Shown here: positions 1-14,838 of the stretch, piece by piece
Layout of the letters: every line of letters begins with the position of its first letter
Position numbering within the stretch: the first letter of the stretch is position 1
NCBI GenBank assembly: GCA_900541745.1
Contig: UQLA01000002.1
Span: forward strand, 62,001 to 126,000
From: an uncultured Collinsella sp.
GTDB lineage: Bacteria; Actinomycetota; Coriobacteriia; Coriobacteriales; Coriobacteriaceae
DNA length: 64,000 nucleotides
Direction of reading: 5' to 3'
Translations under genes and position numbers: made by a program
The notes under the pieces: model-generated
Told to the model about the DNA's origin: nothing
The model's input: the letters and a program-made list of their open reading frames with translations, nothing else
The model's database searches: none

Positions 1-1
1 C

Positions 2-445
2 CCCGCCTATGGCATGCTGTTTGGCATGCCGGGCATTCCGTGCGTCTACTATGGCAGCGAGTGGGGGATTGCCGGCGAAAAGGGCGGTTCCGATGGCGAT
101 TGGGCGCTGCGTCCTGCGCTCGATGAGCCTGCGCCCAACGAGCTGACGGCCTTCATCAAGCAGCTCGCGCACCTGCGCTCGGCAAACGACGCGGCGGCTC
201 GTGCCCTCAACTACGGTGCCTATCGCAACGTGGTGATTCAGAACAAGCAGCTGCTGTTCGAGCGCGCCTGCGACGACGCGACGGTGCTCGTGGCGGTCAA
301 TGCCGTGAACGAGCCCTACACCTTTGGAGCCGGCGAACTCAGCGGCTCCTTCGTCGACCTGCTTGACGACGACGCGCCCACGGTCGAGCTGCTGGGCTCC
401 CTTGAGCTTGCACCCTACGAGGTGCGCTATCTGCTGAGGGCCTAA
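2..445 (+). CDS. GH13 alpha-amylase family enzyme, C-terminal part (5' end outside window)
   Basis: This is the tail of a glycoside hydrolase family 13 enzyme that enters from before the window; the frame is open from base 2. The peptide GMPGIPCVYYGSEWGIAG matches the last conserved GH13 block near the end of the catalytic barrel. About 100 residues follow, the size of the usual C-terminal beta-sandwich. No catalytic acid lies in the visible part, so the substrate (starch, maltodextrin or another alpha-glucan) cannot be told. The stop lies 3 bases before the next start, so the two genes may share a transcript. Confidence 0.85.
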   Translation, partial: PAYGMLFGMPGIPCVYYGSEWGIAGEKGGSDGDWALRPALDEPAPNELTAFIKQLAHLRSANDAAARALNYGAYRNVVIQNKQLLFERACDDATVLVAVNAVNEPYTFGAGELSGSFVDLLDDDAPTVELLGSLELAPYEVRYLLRA

Positions 446-448
446 TTC

Positions 449-1012
449 ATGACTGCGCCGGACGAGGGCTATCAGCATATTGAGCATGGGTTTGAGCCCG
501 TGTTTGACGAGCGCTCGCGCGTTTTGGTGTTGGGGTCGTTTCCCTCGGTGCTCTCGCGTGTCAATGCCTTCTACTATGGCAATCCGCAGAACCGCTTTTG
601 GCGCGTGATGGCCGCGTGCCTCGGTGTGCCCGTGCCGCCCAACGAGGGCGATCCTTTGGCAAGCGGTGAGCCCGCGACGCTCGATGCCTCGATTGCCGCC
701 AAGCGCTCCATGCTGCTGAACGGCGGCGTGGCCCTGTGGGATGTAATCGAGAGCTGCGACATCAAGGGCTCGAGTGACGCTAGCATCAAAAACGTTGTGC
801 CGGCGCATGCCGAGCGTATTACCGGCGCAGCTCCTATCGAGGTCGTTGTCTGTAACGGCGGCACGGCAGGTCGGCTCTACAAGCGCTATCTACAAGAACG
901 CACCGGGCTGCCGGCCATCGTTCTGCCGTCGACAAGTCCCGCCAATGCGGCGTGGCGCCTGGAACGCCTTGTCGAGCGCTGGCGCGATGTCGTTGATTGG
1001 GGCGCTCTGTAA
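449..1012 (+). CDS. DNA glycosylase of the UDG superfamily (hypoxanthine-DNA glycosylase type)
   Basis: This 187-residue protein probably removes deaminated bases (hypoxanthine or uracil) from DNA in base excision repair. Near residues 26-52 it shows LGSFPS, then FYYGNPQNRFWR, which is the active-site pattern of the family 6 hypoxanthine-DNA glycosylases in the UDG superfamily. Near the C-terminus LPSTSPAN matches the second motif of that group. The length fits a single-domain enzyme. The start is the ATG just after the GH13 stop. The exact substrate is inferred from family motifs only; a mismatch-specific uracil glycosylase is the alternative. Confidence 0.8.
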   Translation: MTAPDEGYQHIEHGFEPVFDERSRVLVLGSFPSVLSRVNAFYYGNPQNRFWRVMAACLGVPVPPNEGDPLASGEPATLDASIAAKRSMLLNGGVALWDVIESCDIKGSSDASIKNVVPAHAERITGAAPIEVVVCNGGTAGRLYKRYLQERTGLPAIVLPSTSPANAAWRLERLVERWRDVVDWGAL

Positions 1013-1013
1013 T

Positions 1014-1676
1014 TTAGATATCTGATTGGGCGCGGGTGCCGAGGTGTTTCATGATGGTATGCCAGATCGGTGCGGGCAGCGCGGGCTTGGCGCGCACCAT
1101 GCCGTCGGCATCGACGCTTTCGGCATTGCCACCGCCAAGCAGCTGCGCATGCTCTATGGAGCAGCCCATGCGCACAGCGCCCACAAGCTTGTCCATGGCT
1201 TCCGAAAACGGTCGACGCAAGAGGCCCATGCGTGGGGAGCGGCGAAGCGCCGCTATGCCGCTGCCGGTGCAGACGATGACGCCTCCACACCACGACAGTC
1301 CTCGACGCTCGCACGCTTCGTGCAGATGGCCAACGACCGCGTGCGCCTGCTCGGAACTCCTACAGTCGGCTTGAACAACCACATAGATGCGTGTTCCTGC
1401 GCCTTCAACACATTCGAGCGCCCGTTCAACGACGGCCATCGCCTCGTCATCGAGCACATCTTCAACAGCGAATACAATGCCGTCCACAACGCTGCCGGCA
1501 TCATCCGCCTTCAAATCAACCGGGCGGGGGAGCGCGGTGCCAGAAAGCTGAGCATAGGCAGCGATGGCATCCTGCAGGTCCCAGAGCAAAAACTCAAGAG
1601 CGGCGCTATTGGGAATGCTGATATACGCAATGGTTTGCAACGTTTTTGGTACATCGCCGCGTGCGGTCGTCTCCAT
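1014..1676 (-). CDS. Flavodoxin-like NAD(P)H-dependent reductase family protein
   Basis: This 220-residue protein looks like a member of the NADPH-dependent FMN reductase/flavodoxin-fold group. The clues are the alternating beta-alpha pattern (YISIPNSAALEFLLWDL, then IYVVVQADC, then CGGVIVCTGSG) and the stretch RSPRMGLLRRPFSEAMDKL, which resembles the region after the flavin-contacting loop in such proteins. No partner gene lies nearby. The start is set by a strong AAAGGAGGT ribosome site ending 3 bases before the ATG at 1676. It is convergent with the upstream glycosylase, whose stop lies 1 base away. Function is a weak inference. Confidence 0.55.
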   Translation of the reverse strand: METTARGDVPKTLQTIAYISIPNSAALEFLLWDLQDAIAAYAQLSGTALPRPVDLKADDAGSVVDGIVFAVEDVLDDEAMAVVERALECVEGAGTRIYVVVQADCRSSEQAHAVVGHLHEACERRGLSWCGGVIVCTGSGIAALRRSPRMGLLRRPFSEAMDKLVGAVRMGCSIEHAQLLGGGNAESVDADGMVRAKPALPAPIWHTIMKHLGTRAQSDI

Positions 1677-1769
1677 GCCACCTCCTTTCCGGTTGGTTTC
1701 CGTTTAGGTTACACCGTCTGGTGGCGCTCCGCCGCGCTATCCTAGTGCAACCCTTACGAAAGGAACGCC

Positions 1770-2906
1770 ATGCGTCTGCCCATGAATACCTCGCTTGCCA
1801 CGCTCAAGCCCTCCGGCATCCGTCGGATCAATGCGCTCGCCGCCCAGCACCCGGGGTGCATCGCGCTTGCGCTTGGCGAGCCCGATTTTCCCACGCCCGA
1901 TGTGATTAGCGCCGAGGTGACGGCCTCGCTCGACCGCGGCGACACGCACTATCCGCCCAACAACGGCCGTCCCGCCCTGCGCGAGGCACTGTCCAAATAT
2001 ATGGGTGACGCGGGCCTGGCATTTTCCGCCGATGAGGTCATCCTGACCGATGGTGCGACCGAGGCCCTGTCGGCTACGTTTATGGCCATGCTCAACCCCG
2101 GCGACGAGGTCATCATCCCCACGCCGGCCTTTGGCCTGTACGAGAGCATCGTCGTGGCCAACCACGCCCAGGCGGTCTTTTTGGATACGGAGCCTGCGCA
2201 ATTCCAGATTGACGAGGACGCACTACGTGCTTGCGTGACGCCGGCGACCAAGGCCATCGTCATCTGCACGCCCAACAATCCTACGGGCTGCATCCTCAAC
2301 GCAGCATCGCTCGACGCCGTGGCGCGCGTGGCGGAGCAGGCGGGCATCTACGTAGTCTGCGACGACGTATACAACCGCCTCGTCTATGTGGACGGCTACG
2401 AGCGCTTCGCCCAGCGCCACCCGGAGCTACGCGAGCAGACGGTGGTCATCGAGAGCTTCTCCAAGCCCTGGGCCATGACCGGCTGGCGCCTGGGCTGGCT
2501 CGCAGCGGCAGCCCCCGTCATCGCCGAGATTGCCAAGGCTCACCAATACTTAGTATCGAGTGCCGTCTCCTTCGAAATGGATGCCGCGGCTCGAGCCCTC
2601 GCCGTCGACCCGACCCCCATGCTCAATGTCTACCGAACCCGCCGCAAGCGCGTGCTCGCAGCCTTAAACGCCATGGGCCTCGAAGTAGTAGAGCCCGCAG
2701 GGGCCTTCTACACTTTCCCGAGCATCAAAAAGTTCGGTCTAACCAGCGAAGACTTCTGCATCAAAGCCATCAAAGAAGCAAACGTAGCCCTAGTCCCGGG
2801 CGACTGTTTCGGCACCGAAGGCCACATCCGCCTAAGCTACTGCGTCTCCGACCAAAATCTGGACGAAGGCCTCCACCGCCTGTCAAGCTTCGTGTCAACG
2901 TTGTAG
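1770..2906 (+). CDS. Class I/II pyridoxal-phosphate aminotransferase
   Basis: This 378-residue protein is a fold-type I aminotransferase of the aspartate/aromatic branch. It shows the substrate block LALGEPDFPTPD near residue 30, the PNNPTG motif near residue 168, CDDVYNRL (cofactor-binding Asp and Tyr), the Schiff-base lysine in SFSKPWAMTGWRLGW, and the C-terminal IRLSY arginine. A GAAAGGA ribosome site precedes the ATG. The amino donor cannot be told. Codon use changes sharply inside the gene: in the roughly 14 Glu codons I read before about base 2565 all are GAG, while after it 6 of 7 are GAA, with a matching shift to A-ended Lys, Val and Leu codons. The protein itself stays intact across the break. 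Confidence 0.88.
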   Translation: MRLPMNTSLATLKPSGIRRINALAAQHPGCIALALGEPDFPTPDVISAEVTASLDRGDTHYPPNNGRPALREALSKYMGDAGLAFSADEVILTDGATEALSATFMAMLNPGDEVIIPTPAFGLYESIVVANHAQAVFLDTEPAQFQIDEDALRACVTPATKAIVICTPNNPTGCILNAASLDAVARVAEQAGIYVVCDDVYNRLVYVDGYERFAQRHPELREQTVVIESFSKPWAMTGWRLGWLAAAAPVIAEIAKAHQYLVSSAVSFEMDAAARALAVDPTPMLNVYRTRRKRVLAALNAMGLEVVEPAGAFYTFPSIKKFGLTSEDFCIKAIKEANVALVPGDCFGTEGHIRLSYCVSDQNLDEGLHRLSSFVSTL

Positions 2907-2957
2907 CCCAACGGGACTAAAACCATCAGCCCACCGACCCAAGCATTATGAGTGGGG

Positions 2958-3177
2958 GCGTCAGCCAACGAAAACCCGGGCTGCCCCAAAGTCGCCGCAG
3001 GCCGCGCCGCCGAAGGCCGGGCGCAAGGTTTTCGTAGATTCCGCACGAGCCGAAGAGCACTTAATGTGCTCTTCGTGCGAGCCAGGACTTGACCGAGCGA
3101 AAACCTTGCGCCCGGCCTTCGGCGGCGCGTGCCGGATGGTGGAATTGTGTACAGCCCGGTTTTCCGTTGACCGACGC
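2958..3177. repeat. Palindromic element copy A with locus-specific long arms
   Basis: Bases 3003-3034 and 3098-3129 are a perfect 32-base inverted repeat. Inside lies a core with GAAGAGCAC-ttaat-GTGCTCTTC as a second hairpin (3052-3074) and the words TTCCGCACG and CAGGACT. The core words recur in the copies at 16203-16341 and 33468-33633, but the arms do not. A further imperfect arm pair (2958-2983 with 3152-3177) extends the structure over the -35 box of the rplJ promoter. The region is free of genes. Function is unknown. Confidence 0.92.
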
Positions 3178-3195
3178 CGGGGTCCCCGCCATAAT
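3167..3195 (+). promoter_or_regulatory. Promoter of the rplJ-rplL operon
   Basis: TTGACC (3167-3172) and CATAAT (3190-3195) are separated by 17 bases and match housekeeping -35 and -10 boxes. They lie just before the L10 leader. The -35 box is inside the outer arm of palindromic element A. Confidence 0.75.
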
Positions 3196-3210
3196 ACTTT
3201 CGGTTCACGC

Positions 3211-3290
3211 ACGAATCCGCTGCCAGAGACAGCCGGTGCAAACGGGCATCGCCCGCGAGCTTAATGGGATATCCCGCCAGCCGAGGTGGT
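3211..3290 (+). ncRNA. L10 leader (r-protein autoregulatory RNA)
   Basis: The leader carries the words CTGCCAGAGACAGCCGGTGC, CGGGCATCGCCCG and CTTAATGGGATATCCCGCC followed by AGCCGAGGT. These match, by eye, the kink-turn and conserved pairing of the L10 leader family, to which the L10-L12 complex binds to limit its own synthesis. It sits between the promoter and rplJ as expected. A covariance-model search would settle the exact ends. Confidence 0.82.
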
Positions 3291-3309
3291 CGAGTAGATA
3301 TGTCTTCTC

Positions 3310-3346
3310 GCCCCCGTCGCTCATGCAGCGCGGGGGCTTTCTTTTT
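3310..3346 (+). terminator. Intrinsic terminator/attenuator in the rplJ leader
   Basis: GCCCCCG (from 3310) pairs with CGGGGGC (to 3337) around an inner CGCT/AGCG stem, followed by TTTCTTTTT. It lies between the L10 leader and the rplJ ribosome site, so readthrough would decide rplJL expression. This suggests attenuation coupled to the leader, which is an inference. Confidence 0.8.
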
Positions 3347-3411
3347 GGACATGCCCCCGTCACGTCCTTGTGGCGGACCGTGCCCGGAAAGAATTCGAGG
3401 AGGTGTAATTC

Positions 3412-3933
3412 ATGCCCCAGCAGTACAAAATCGACAAGGTTGCAGAGATCGAGTCCCGTATCGCCGAGAACGCCGGTCTGTTCGTCGTCAACTACAACGG
3501 TCTGACGGTTAAGCAGGCTCAGGAGCTGCGTCATCAGCTTCGCGAGTGCGGCGCCGAGATGAAGGTCTACAAGAACAACCTGGTCAAGATCGCTCTCAAG
3601 AACCAGGAGCAGCCCGAGCTCGACGAGATCCTCGCCGGCCCCGTCGCTTATGTGTTCTACGAGTCCGAGCCGGTCGAGGCCGCTAAGGCCCTTAAGGACT
3701 TCTCCGCTCAGTCCAAGGGCGTCCTTGAGATCAAGGGCGGTATCTCCGACGGCAAGGCCGTTTCCGCTGATGATGTTAAGGCTATCGCCGAGCTGCCCAC
3801 CAAGGATCAGCTTCTCGGCCAGATCGCCGGTCTCATCTCCGGTTTCGCTCGCGACATCGCTGTCTGCGTCAACGGCGTTTCCTCTGGTCTCGCTCGTTCG
3901 ATCCAGCAGGTCTCCGAGCAGAAGGCAGCCTAG
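3412..3933 (+). CDS. rplJ: 50S ribosomal protein L10
   Basis: This 173-residue protein is L10, the base of the ribosomal stalk that carries the L7/L12 dimers and recruits translation GTPases. It shows the typical start (QYKIDKVAEIESRIAENAGLFVVNYNGLTVKQ), the internal KVYKNNLVKIAL block and an Ala-rich C-terminal helix that binds L7/L12; quoted words are contiguous in the protein but given here only as landmarks near residues 3-30 and 47-60. GAGGAGGTG lies 8 bases before the ATG. rplL follows on the same transcript, as in most bacteria. Confidence 0.97.
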   Translation: MPQQYKIDKVAEIESRIAENAGLFVVNYNGLTVKQAQELRHQLRECGAEMKVYKNNLVKIALKNQEQPELDEILAGPVAYVFYESEPVEAAKALKDFSAQSKGVLEIKGGISDGKAVSADDVKAIAELPTKDQLLGQIAGLISGFARDIAVCVNGVSSGLARSIQQVSEQKAA

Positions 3934-4035
3934 TCGCTGTTTTCACCCGCGGCGGCAACGCCGCACCCCTGGCGCATTCGCGCCGTGTTTTAACTGATCT
4001 CCGTGCATCCGCACGGAAACCGAAAGGACTTAGAA

Positions 4036-4413
4036 ATGGCTAAGCTTACCACCGATGAGATCATCGATGCTCTTAAGGAAATGACCCTTCTCGAGGCTTC
4101 CGAGCTCGTCAAGGCTATCGAGGACACCTTCGGCGTTTCCGCCGCTGCTCCTGCCGCTGTTGTCGCCGCTCCCGCTGCTGGCGCTGCTGAGGCCGAGGAG
4201 AAGACCGAGTTTGACGTCGTGCTCGAGGGCTTCGGCGACAACAAGATCCAGGTCATCAAGGCCGTCCGTGAGCTCACCAACCTTGGCCTGAAGGAGGCCA
4301 AGGAGGTCGTCGAGGGCGCTCCCAAGGCTGTTCTCGAGGGTGCCAAGAAGGAGGACGCCGAGGCTGCCAAGGAGAAGCTCGAGGCTGCTGGCGCTGCTGT
4401 CACCCTCAAGTAA
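4036..4413 (+). CDS. rplL: 50S ribosomal protein L7/L12
   Basis: This 125-residue protein is the flexible stalk protein that contacts EF-Tu, EF-G and other translation GTPases. The N-terminal dimerisation helices (LTTDEIIDALKEMTLLEASE) lead to an Ala/Pro-rich hinge near residues 40-55. The globular C-terminal domain contains LGLKEAKEVVEGAP, the factor-binding helix. The ATG at 4036 follows an AAAGG site; an upstream in-frame GTG lacks a ribosome site and would add a non-conserved leader. Confidence 0.97.
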   Translation: MAKLTTDEIIDALKEMTLLEASELVKAIEDTFGVSAAAPAAVVAAPAAGAAEAEEKTEFDVVLEGFGDNKIQVIKAVRELTNLGLKEAKEVVEGAPKAVLEGAKKEDAEAAKEKLEAAGAAVTLK

Positions 4414-4440
4414 TCAGGCTTTCTCGCCAGATTTCTTTGC

Positions 4441-4474
4441 AGACGGGGTTCGCATTGCGAGCCCCGTCTTTTTG
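4441..4474 (+). terminator. Intrinsic terminator after rplL
   Basis: AGACGGGG...CGCA pairs with TGCG...CCCCGTCT, followed by a T-run. It closes the rplJ-rplL operon 28 bases after the stop. The 250 bases from here to galU hold no gene; I could not pick a convincing promoter for galU in them. Confidence 0.88.
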
Positions 4475-4724
4475 TTTTGGCCCCTCATTCCCATTGCTCG
4501 GCACGCAGAACACCGTTGTCTTCGCCGTGCCAATCCCGTTACCGCTGGGGCGTAAAATTGCACCATTCGAGCAATAATCTGCGTTGACCTGCTGAAGAAT
4601 TGCGTTTGCCTTACGGCGACGTATGTCTCGGCGGTAAGATACTTCGGTATCGCAATTTGGTCTGCGGCCGCCGTGCCGCACGCACAGGGCGCATTCTGCG
4701 CCTGCGAAAGGATCCTTGAATAAC

Positions 4725-5633
4725 ATGAAGGCAATCATCCCCGCCGCCGGTCTTGGCACGCGTTTTCTGCCTGGCACTAAGTGCACGCCCAAAGAGATGC
4801 TGCCGGTGCTCGACAAGCCGGTCATTCAGTATGTCGTTGAGGAGGCACTCGACCCCGAGGAGGTCGACGACGCCATCATCGTTACCTCTCCCGGTAAGCC
4901 CGAGCTGCTGAGCTACTTCCAGCCCGATCGTTCGCTCGAGAACCTGCTGCGCGAGCGCGGTAAGGACGCCTACGCCGACGCCGTCGCCCATGCGGGCGGT
5001 ATGCCGGTCGACTTCCGTTATCAGTACGAGCCCAAGGGCCTCGGCCACGCCATTCGCTCTGCCGCCGACGCCGTGGCAGGGGAGAACTTCCTGGTTCTTT
5101 TGGGGGACTACGTTGTGCCTAACCGCGACATCTGCGACAAGATGCTCGCCGTTTCCAAAGAGCACGGTGGCGCTTCGGTTATCGCCGTCGCCGCTTGCTC
5201 GCCCGAGGAAGTCAGCCGCTACGGCGTTATCGCCGGCGAGCGTGTCGGTTCGCTCGAGGGCGCCGAGGGCGTTGCCGATGCCGAGCCGGGCGCTGTCTGG
5301 CGCATCGGCGGTCTGGTCGAGAAGCCCGCTCCCGAGGCGGCTCCGTCCAACCTGTACATCGTCGGCCGTTATCTGCTGAGCCCGCTGGTCATGGACCTGC
5401 TGGCCGATCAGCAGGCCGGCAAGGGCGGCGAGATTCAGCTCACCGACGCCATGGCCCGCTCGCTCGACCGCGAGGCCATGTACGCCGTCGTCATCGACCC
5501 GCTCTCGGGCTACGATACCGGTACCCCTTCTGGCTGGATGGCCACCAACGCCCTCATGGCCGCAAGCGATCCTCGCTTTGCCGGCGCCTTCTGGGACGCC
5601 ATCGACGAGCGCGGCGGCTTGATGCGCAAATAA
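4725..5633 (+). CDS. galU: UTP-glucose-1-phosphate uridylyltransferase
   Basis: This roughly 302-residue enzyme makes UDP-glucose from UTP and glucose 1-phosphate, feeding cell-surface glycan synthesis and the Leloir pathway. The nucleotide-binding block IIPAAGLGTRFLPGTK stands at the very N-terminus, followed by KEMLPVLDKPVIQYVVEE, then LGDYVVPN, and later GGEIQLTDAM, all GalU landmarks. The ATG at 4725 sits 12 bases after AAAGGA. A TTG at 4716 in the same frame is an alternative start but would be only 3 bases from that site. It is a single-gene transcript closed by its own terminator. Confidence 0.93.
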   Translation: MKAIIPAAGLGTRFLPGTKCTPKEMLPVLDKPVIQYVVEEALDPEEVDDAIIVTSPGKPELLSYFQPDRSLENLLRERGKDAYADAVAHAGGMPVDFRYQYEPKGLGHAIRSAADAVAGENFLVLLGDYVVPNRDICDKMLAVSKEHGGASVIAVAACSPEEVSRYGVIAGERVGSLEGAEGVADAEPGAVWRIGGLVEKPAPEAAPSNLYIVGRYLLSPLVMDLLADQQAGKGGEIQLTDAMARSLDREAMYAVVIDPLSGYDTGTPSGWMATNALMAASDPRFAGAFWDAIDERGGLMRK

Positions 5634-5654
5634 GCCTTTGGGCATCGACATTTG

Positions 5655-5686
5655 CGGGTGCGGACTTCGGTCTGCACCCGTTTTTT
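5655..5686 (+). terminator. Intrinsic terminator after galU
   Basis: CGGGTGCGGAC and GTCTGCACCCG enclose a TTCG tetraloop and are followed by six T residues, a textbook intrinsic terminator. Confidence 0.95.
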
Positions 5687-5708
5687 ATGCGCGCCACGGC
5701 TTGGCTCC

Positions 5709-5878
5709 GGAAAGTGCGTCCCACAATTTGACTGAATTCTGGGATGCGCTTTCCGGCTGAGGCCCCTAGCGGAAAGTGCGACCCGGAATTTCGGCTCAGA
5801 ATGGGATACAGTTTCCCAAACCGGGTTCAACCGGAAACTGCGACCCAGTTTGAGGCCTCAAAACGGGATGAACTTTCC
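5709..5878. repeat. Three tandem 46-base palindromic repeats, 62-base period
   Basis: Units start at 5709, 5771 and 5833 and are each 46 bases long. Each begins GGAAAGTGCG or GGAAACTGCG followed by TCCC or ACCC, and ends GGGAT...TTTCC, so each folds on itself. The 16-base gaps and the loop sequences differ. They fill the region between the galU terminator and the rpoB control region. No gene is seen here. Confidence 0.88.
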
Positions 5879-5950
5879 GCCCGGCCAACCCTCACCGCCA
5901 TTCCGCCATTCTGCGGCGCGCATCAGCAGCTCTGTTCACAGAAAATATAT

Positions 5951-5962
5951 GAACAGATGTTC
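5951..5962. promoter_or_regulatory. LexA-type SOS box candidate upstream of rpoB
   Basis: GAACAGATGTTC matches the Gram-positive LexA (DinR) box core GAAC-N4-GTTC exactly, with the consensus G on the right flank and T instead of C on the left. The only downstream gene is rpoB, about 180 bases away. Binding is not shown by sequence alone. Confidence 0.45.
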
Positions 5963-6040
5963 GATATACACCTATCTACCTGCGCATTTTCTGTCGAAAA
6001 ACTTTGCTACTCCAAAAACTCAATCGCGTCAAGGCTTTTC

Positions 6041-6068
6041 TTGCCCAACGGTCGGTACCTGATAAACT
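6041..6068 (+). promoter_or_regulatory. Candidate promoter of rpoB-rpoC
   Basis: TTGCCC (6041-6046) and TAAACT (6063-6068) are 16 bases apart and lie about 75 bases before the rpoB start. The match is moderate. No other gene or terminator lies between it and rpoB. Confidence 0.45.
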
Positions 6069-6141
6069 ATTAGGTTGCGATAACTGGCGAAGCTATGCCT
6101 CGCCAACCCACCGAGCATTTCCGTGAAGGAGGAAAAACCTG

Positions 6142-9633
<3,492 letters not shown>

Positions 9634-9639
9634 TTGACT

Positions 9640-14118
<4,479 letters not shown>

Positions 14119-14144
14119 TTTCCTAGTACGTTAACCGCCCTTCC

Positions 14145-14181
14145 AAAGACCCGCTTCCCAACAGGGAAGCGGGTCTTTTTT
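14145..14181 (+). terminator. Intrinsic terminator after rpoC
   Basis: AAAGACCCGCTTCCC pairs with GGGAAGCGGGTCTTT around ACA, with a T-run. It ends the rpoBC transcript. Confidence 0.94.
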
Positions 14182-14189
14182 GTTGAAGA

Positions 14190-14228
14190 AAACCTGCCAA
14201 AAAGGGACAGGTTTATTTTGGTAGGTTT
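14190..14228. repeat. Conserved-loop hairpin repeat, copy 1
   Basis: A 13-base stem (14190-14202 with 14216-14228, one G-T pair) encloses the 13-base loop AGGGACAGGTTTA. The loop word GGGACAG recurs in hairpins at 16141, 30201, 49541 and 51747 whose stems are unrelated. The first 40 bases are about 88% identical to the reverse complement of 16141-16180. Confidence 0.85.
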
Positions 14229-14242
14229 TTCCTGCTTGAATT

Positions 14243-14269
14243 TGAAACATTTCGTCCGGCCAGAGCGTA
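14243..14269 (+). promoter_or_regulatory. ECF-type promoter of the sigma/anti-sigma operon
   Basis: TGAAAC (14243-14248) and CGTA (14266-14269) are 17 bases apart. This matches the pattern known for SigW-like ECF sigma factors and lies about 50 bases before the sigma gene. It suggests that the sigma factor drives its own operon. Confidence 0.7.
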
Positions 14270-14319
14270 TCTATGGTGAGGGCCTCAGCAAGAAACATCA
14301 GCATCACCGGGAGGTGATT

Positions 14320-14838
14320 ATGGAAGAACAAGCATTTAGACAGGCGGTCGAGGATCACCGTGATGTCGTGTTTCGAATCGCATTGACGTACCTGCGCGAT
14401 CGTGCCGACGCCGACGATGTTGCCCAGGATGTCTTTCTTAAGCTGTTTAAAAGCGATGGACATTTTGAAAGTTGGGAACATCTTCGTCGATGGCTTATCC
14501 GAGTCACGATCAATGAATGCAAATCGCTCTTTCGAAAGCCATGGAGGCGTGTGGAGGATATTGAGAACCTGGCCGATTCGCTTTCGGCGGCGCAGGATGA
14601 GACCAAGGCGGTCTTGTCAGACGTTATGCGACTTCCGGAGCGATTCCGTGTTCCCATCGTGCTCTATTACTATCTGGGCTTTTCGACCTCAGAGATTGCC
14701 GAGTTACTGCATGTGCCAGCCGCGACTGTTCGAACGCGTTTAACTCGCGGTCGATCGAAGCTCAAATTCATCCTAGAGGAGGGCGACCGTGAAATCCAAT
14801 CAAATCAAGCAGGCCTTCGAGTCCGTCCAAGCCGATAG
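14320..14838 (+). CDS. ECF RNA polymerase sigma factor
   Basis: This 172-residue protein is an extracytoplasmic-function sigma factor. Region 2 lies near residues 8-75 (HRDVVFRIALTYLRDRADADDVAQDVFLKLF spans the core-binding and -10 recognition helices; positions given, motif DADDVAQD is diagnostic). Region 4 near 105-160 contains RVPIVLYYYLGFSTSEIAEL, a helix-turn-helix for the -35 box. The ATG at 14320 follows GGGAGGTGAT; the in-frame upstream codons have no ribosome site. Its last 50 bases overlap the anti-sigma gene, which implies translational coupling. The trigger is unknown. Confidence 0.92.
   Translation: MEEQAFRQAVEDHRDVVFRIALTYLRDRADADDVAQDVFLKLFKSDGHFESWEHLRRWLIRVTINECKSLFRKPWRRVEDIENLADSLSAAQDETKAVLSDVMRLPERFRVPIVLYYYLGFSTSEIAELLHVPAATVRTRLTRGRSKLKFILEEGDREIQSNQAGLRVRPSR

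Noticed and set aside
3064..3264. Short open frames across palindromic element A
   Set aside because: They follow the palindrome on both strands, lack ribosome sites and cross the rplJ promoter.
5709..5878. A possible CRISPR array (equal repeats and spacing)
   Set aside because: Only three units, repeats diverge inside, each is palindromic across its whole length, gaps are 16 bases, and no cas gene is present.
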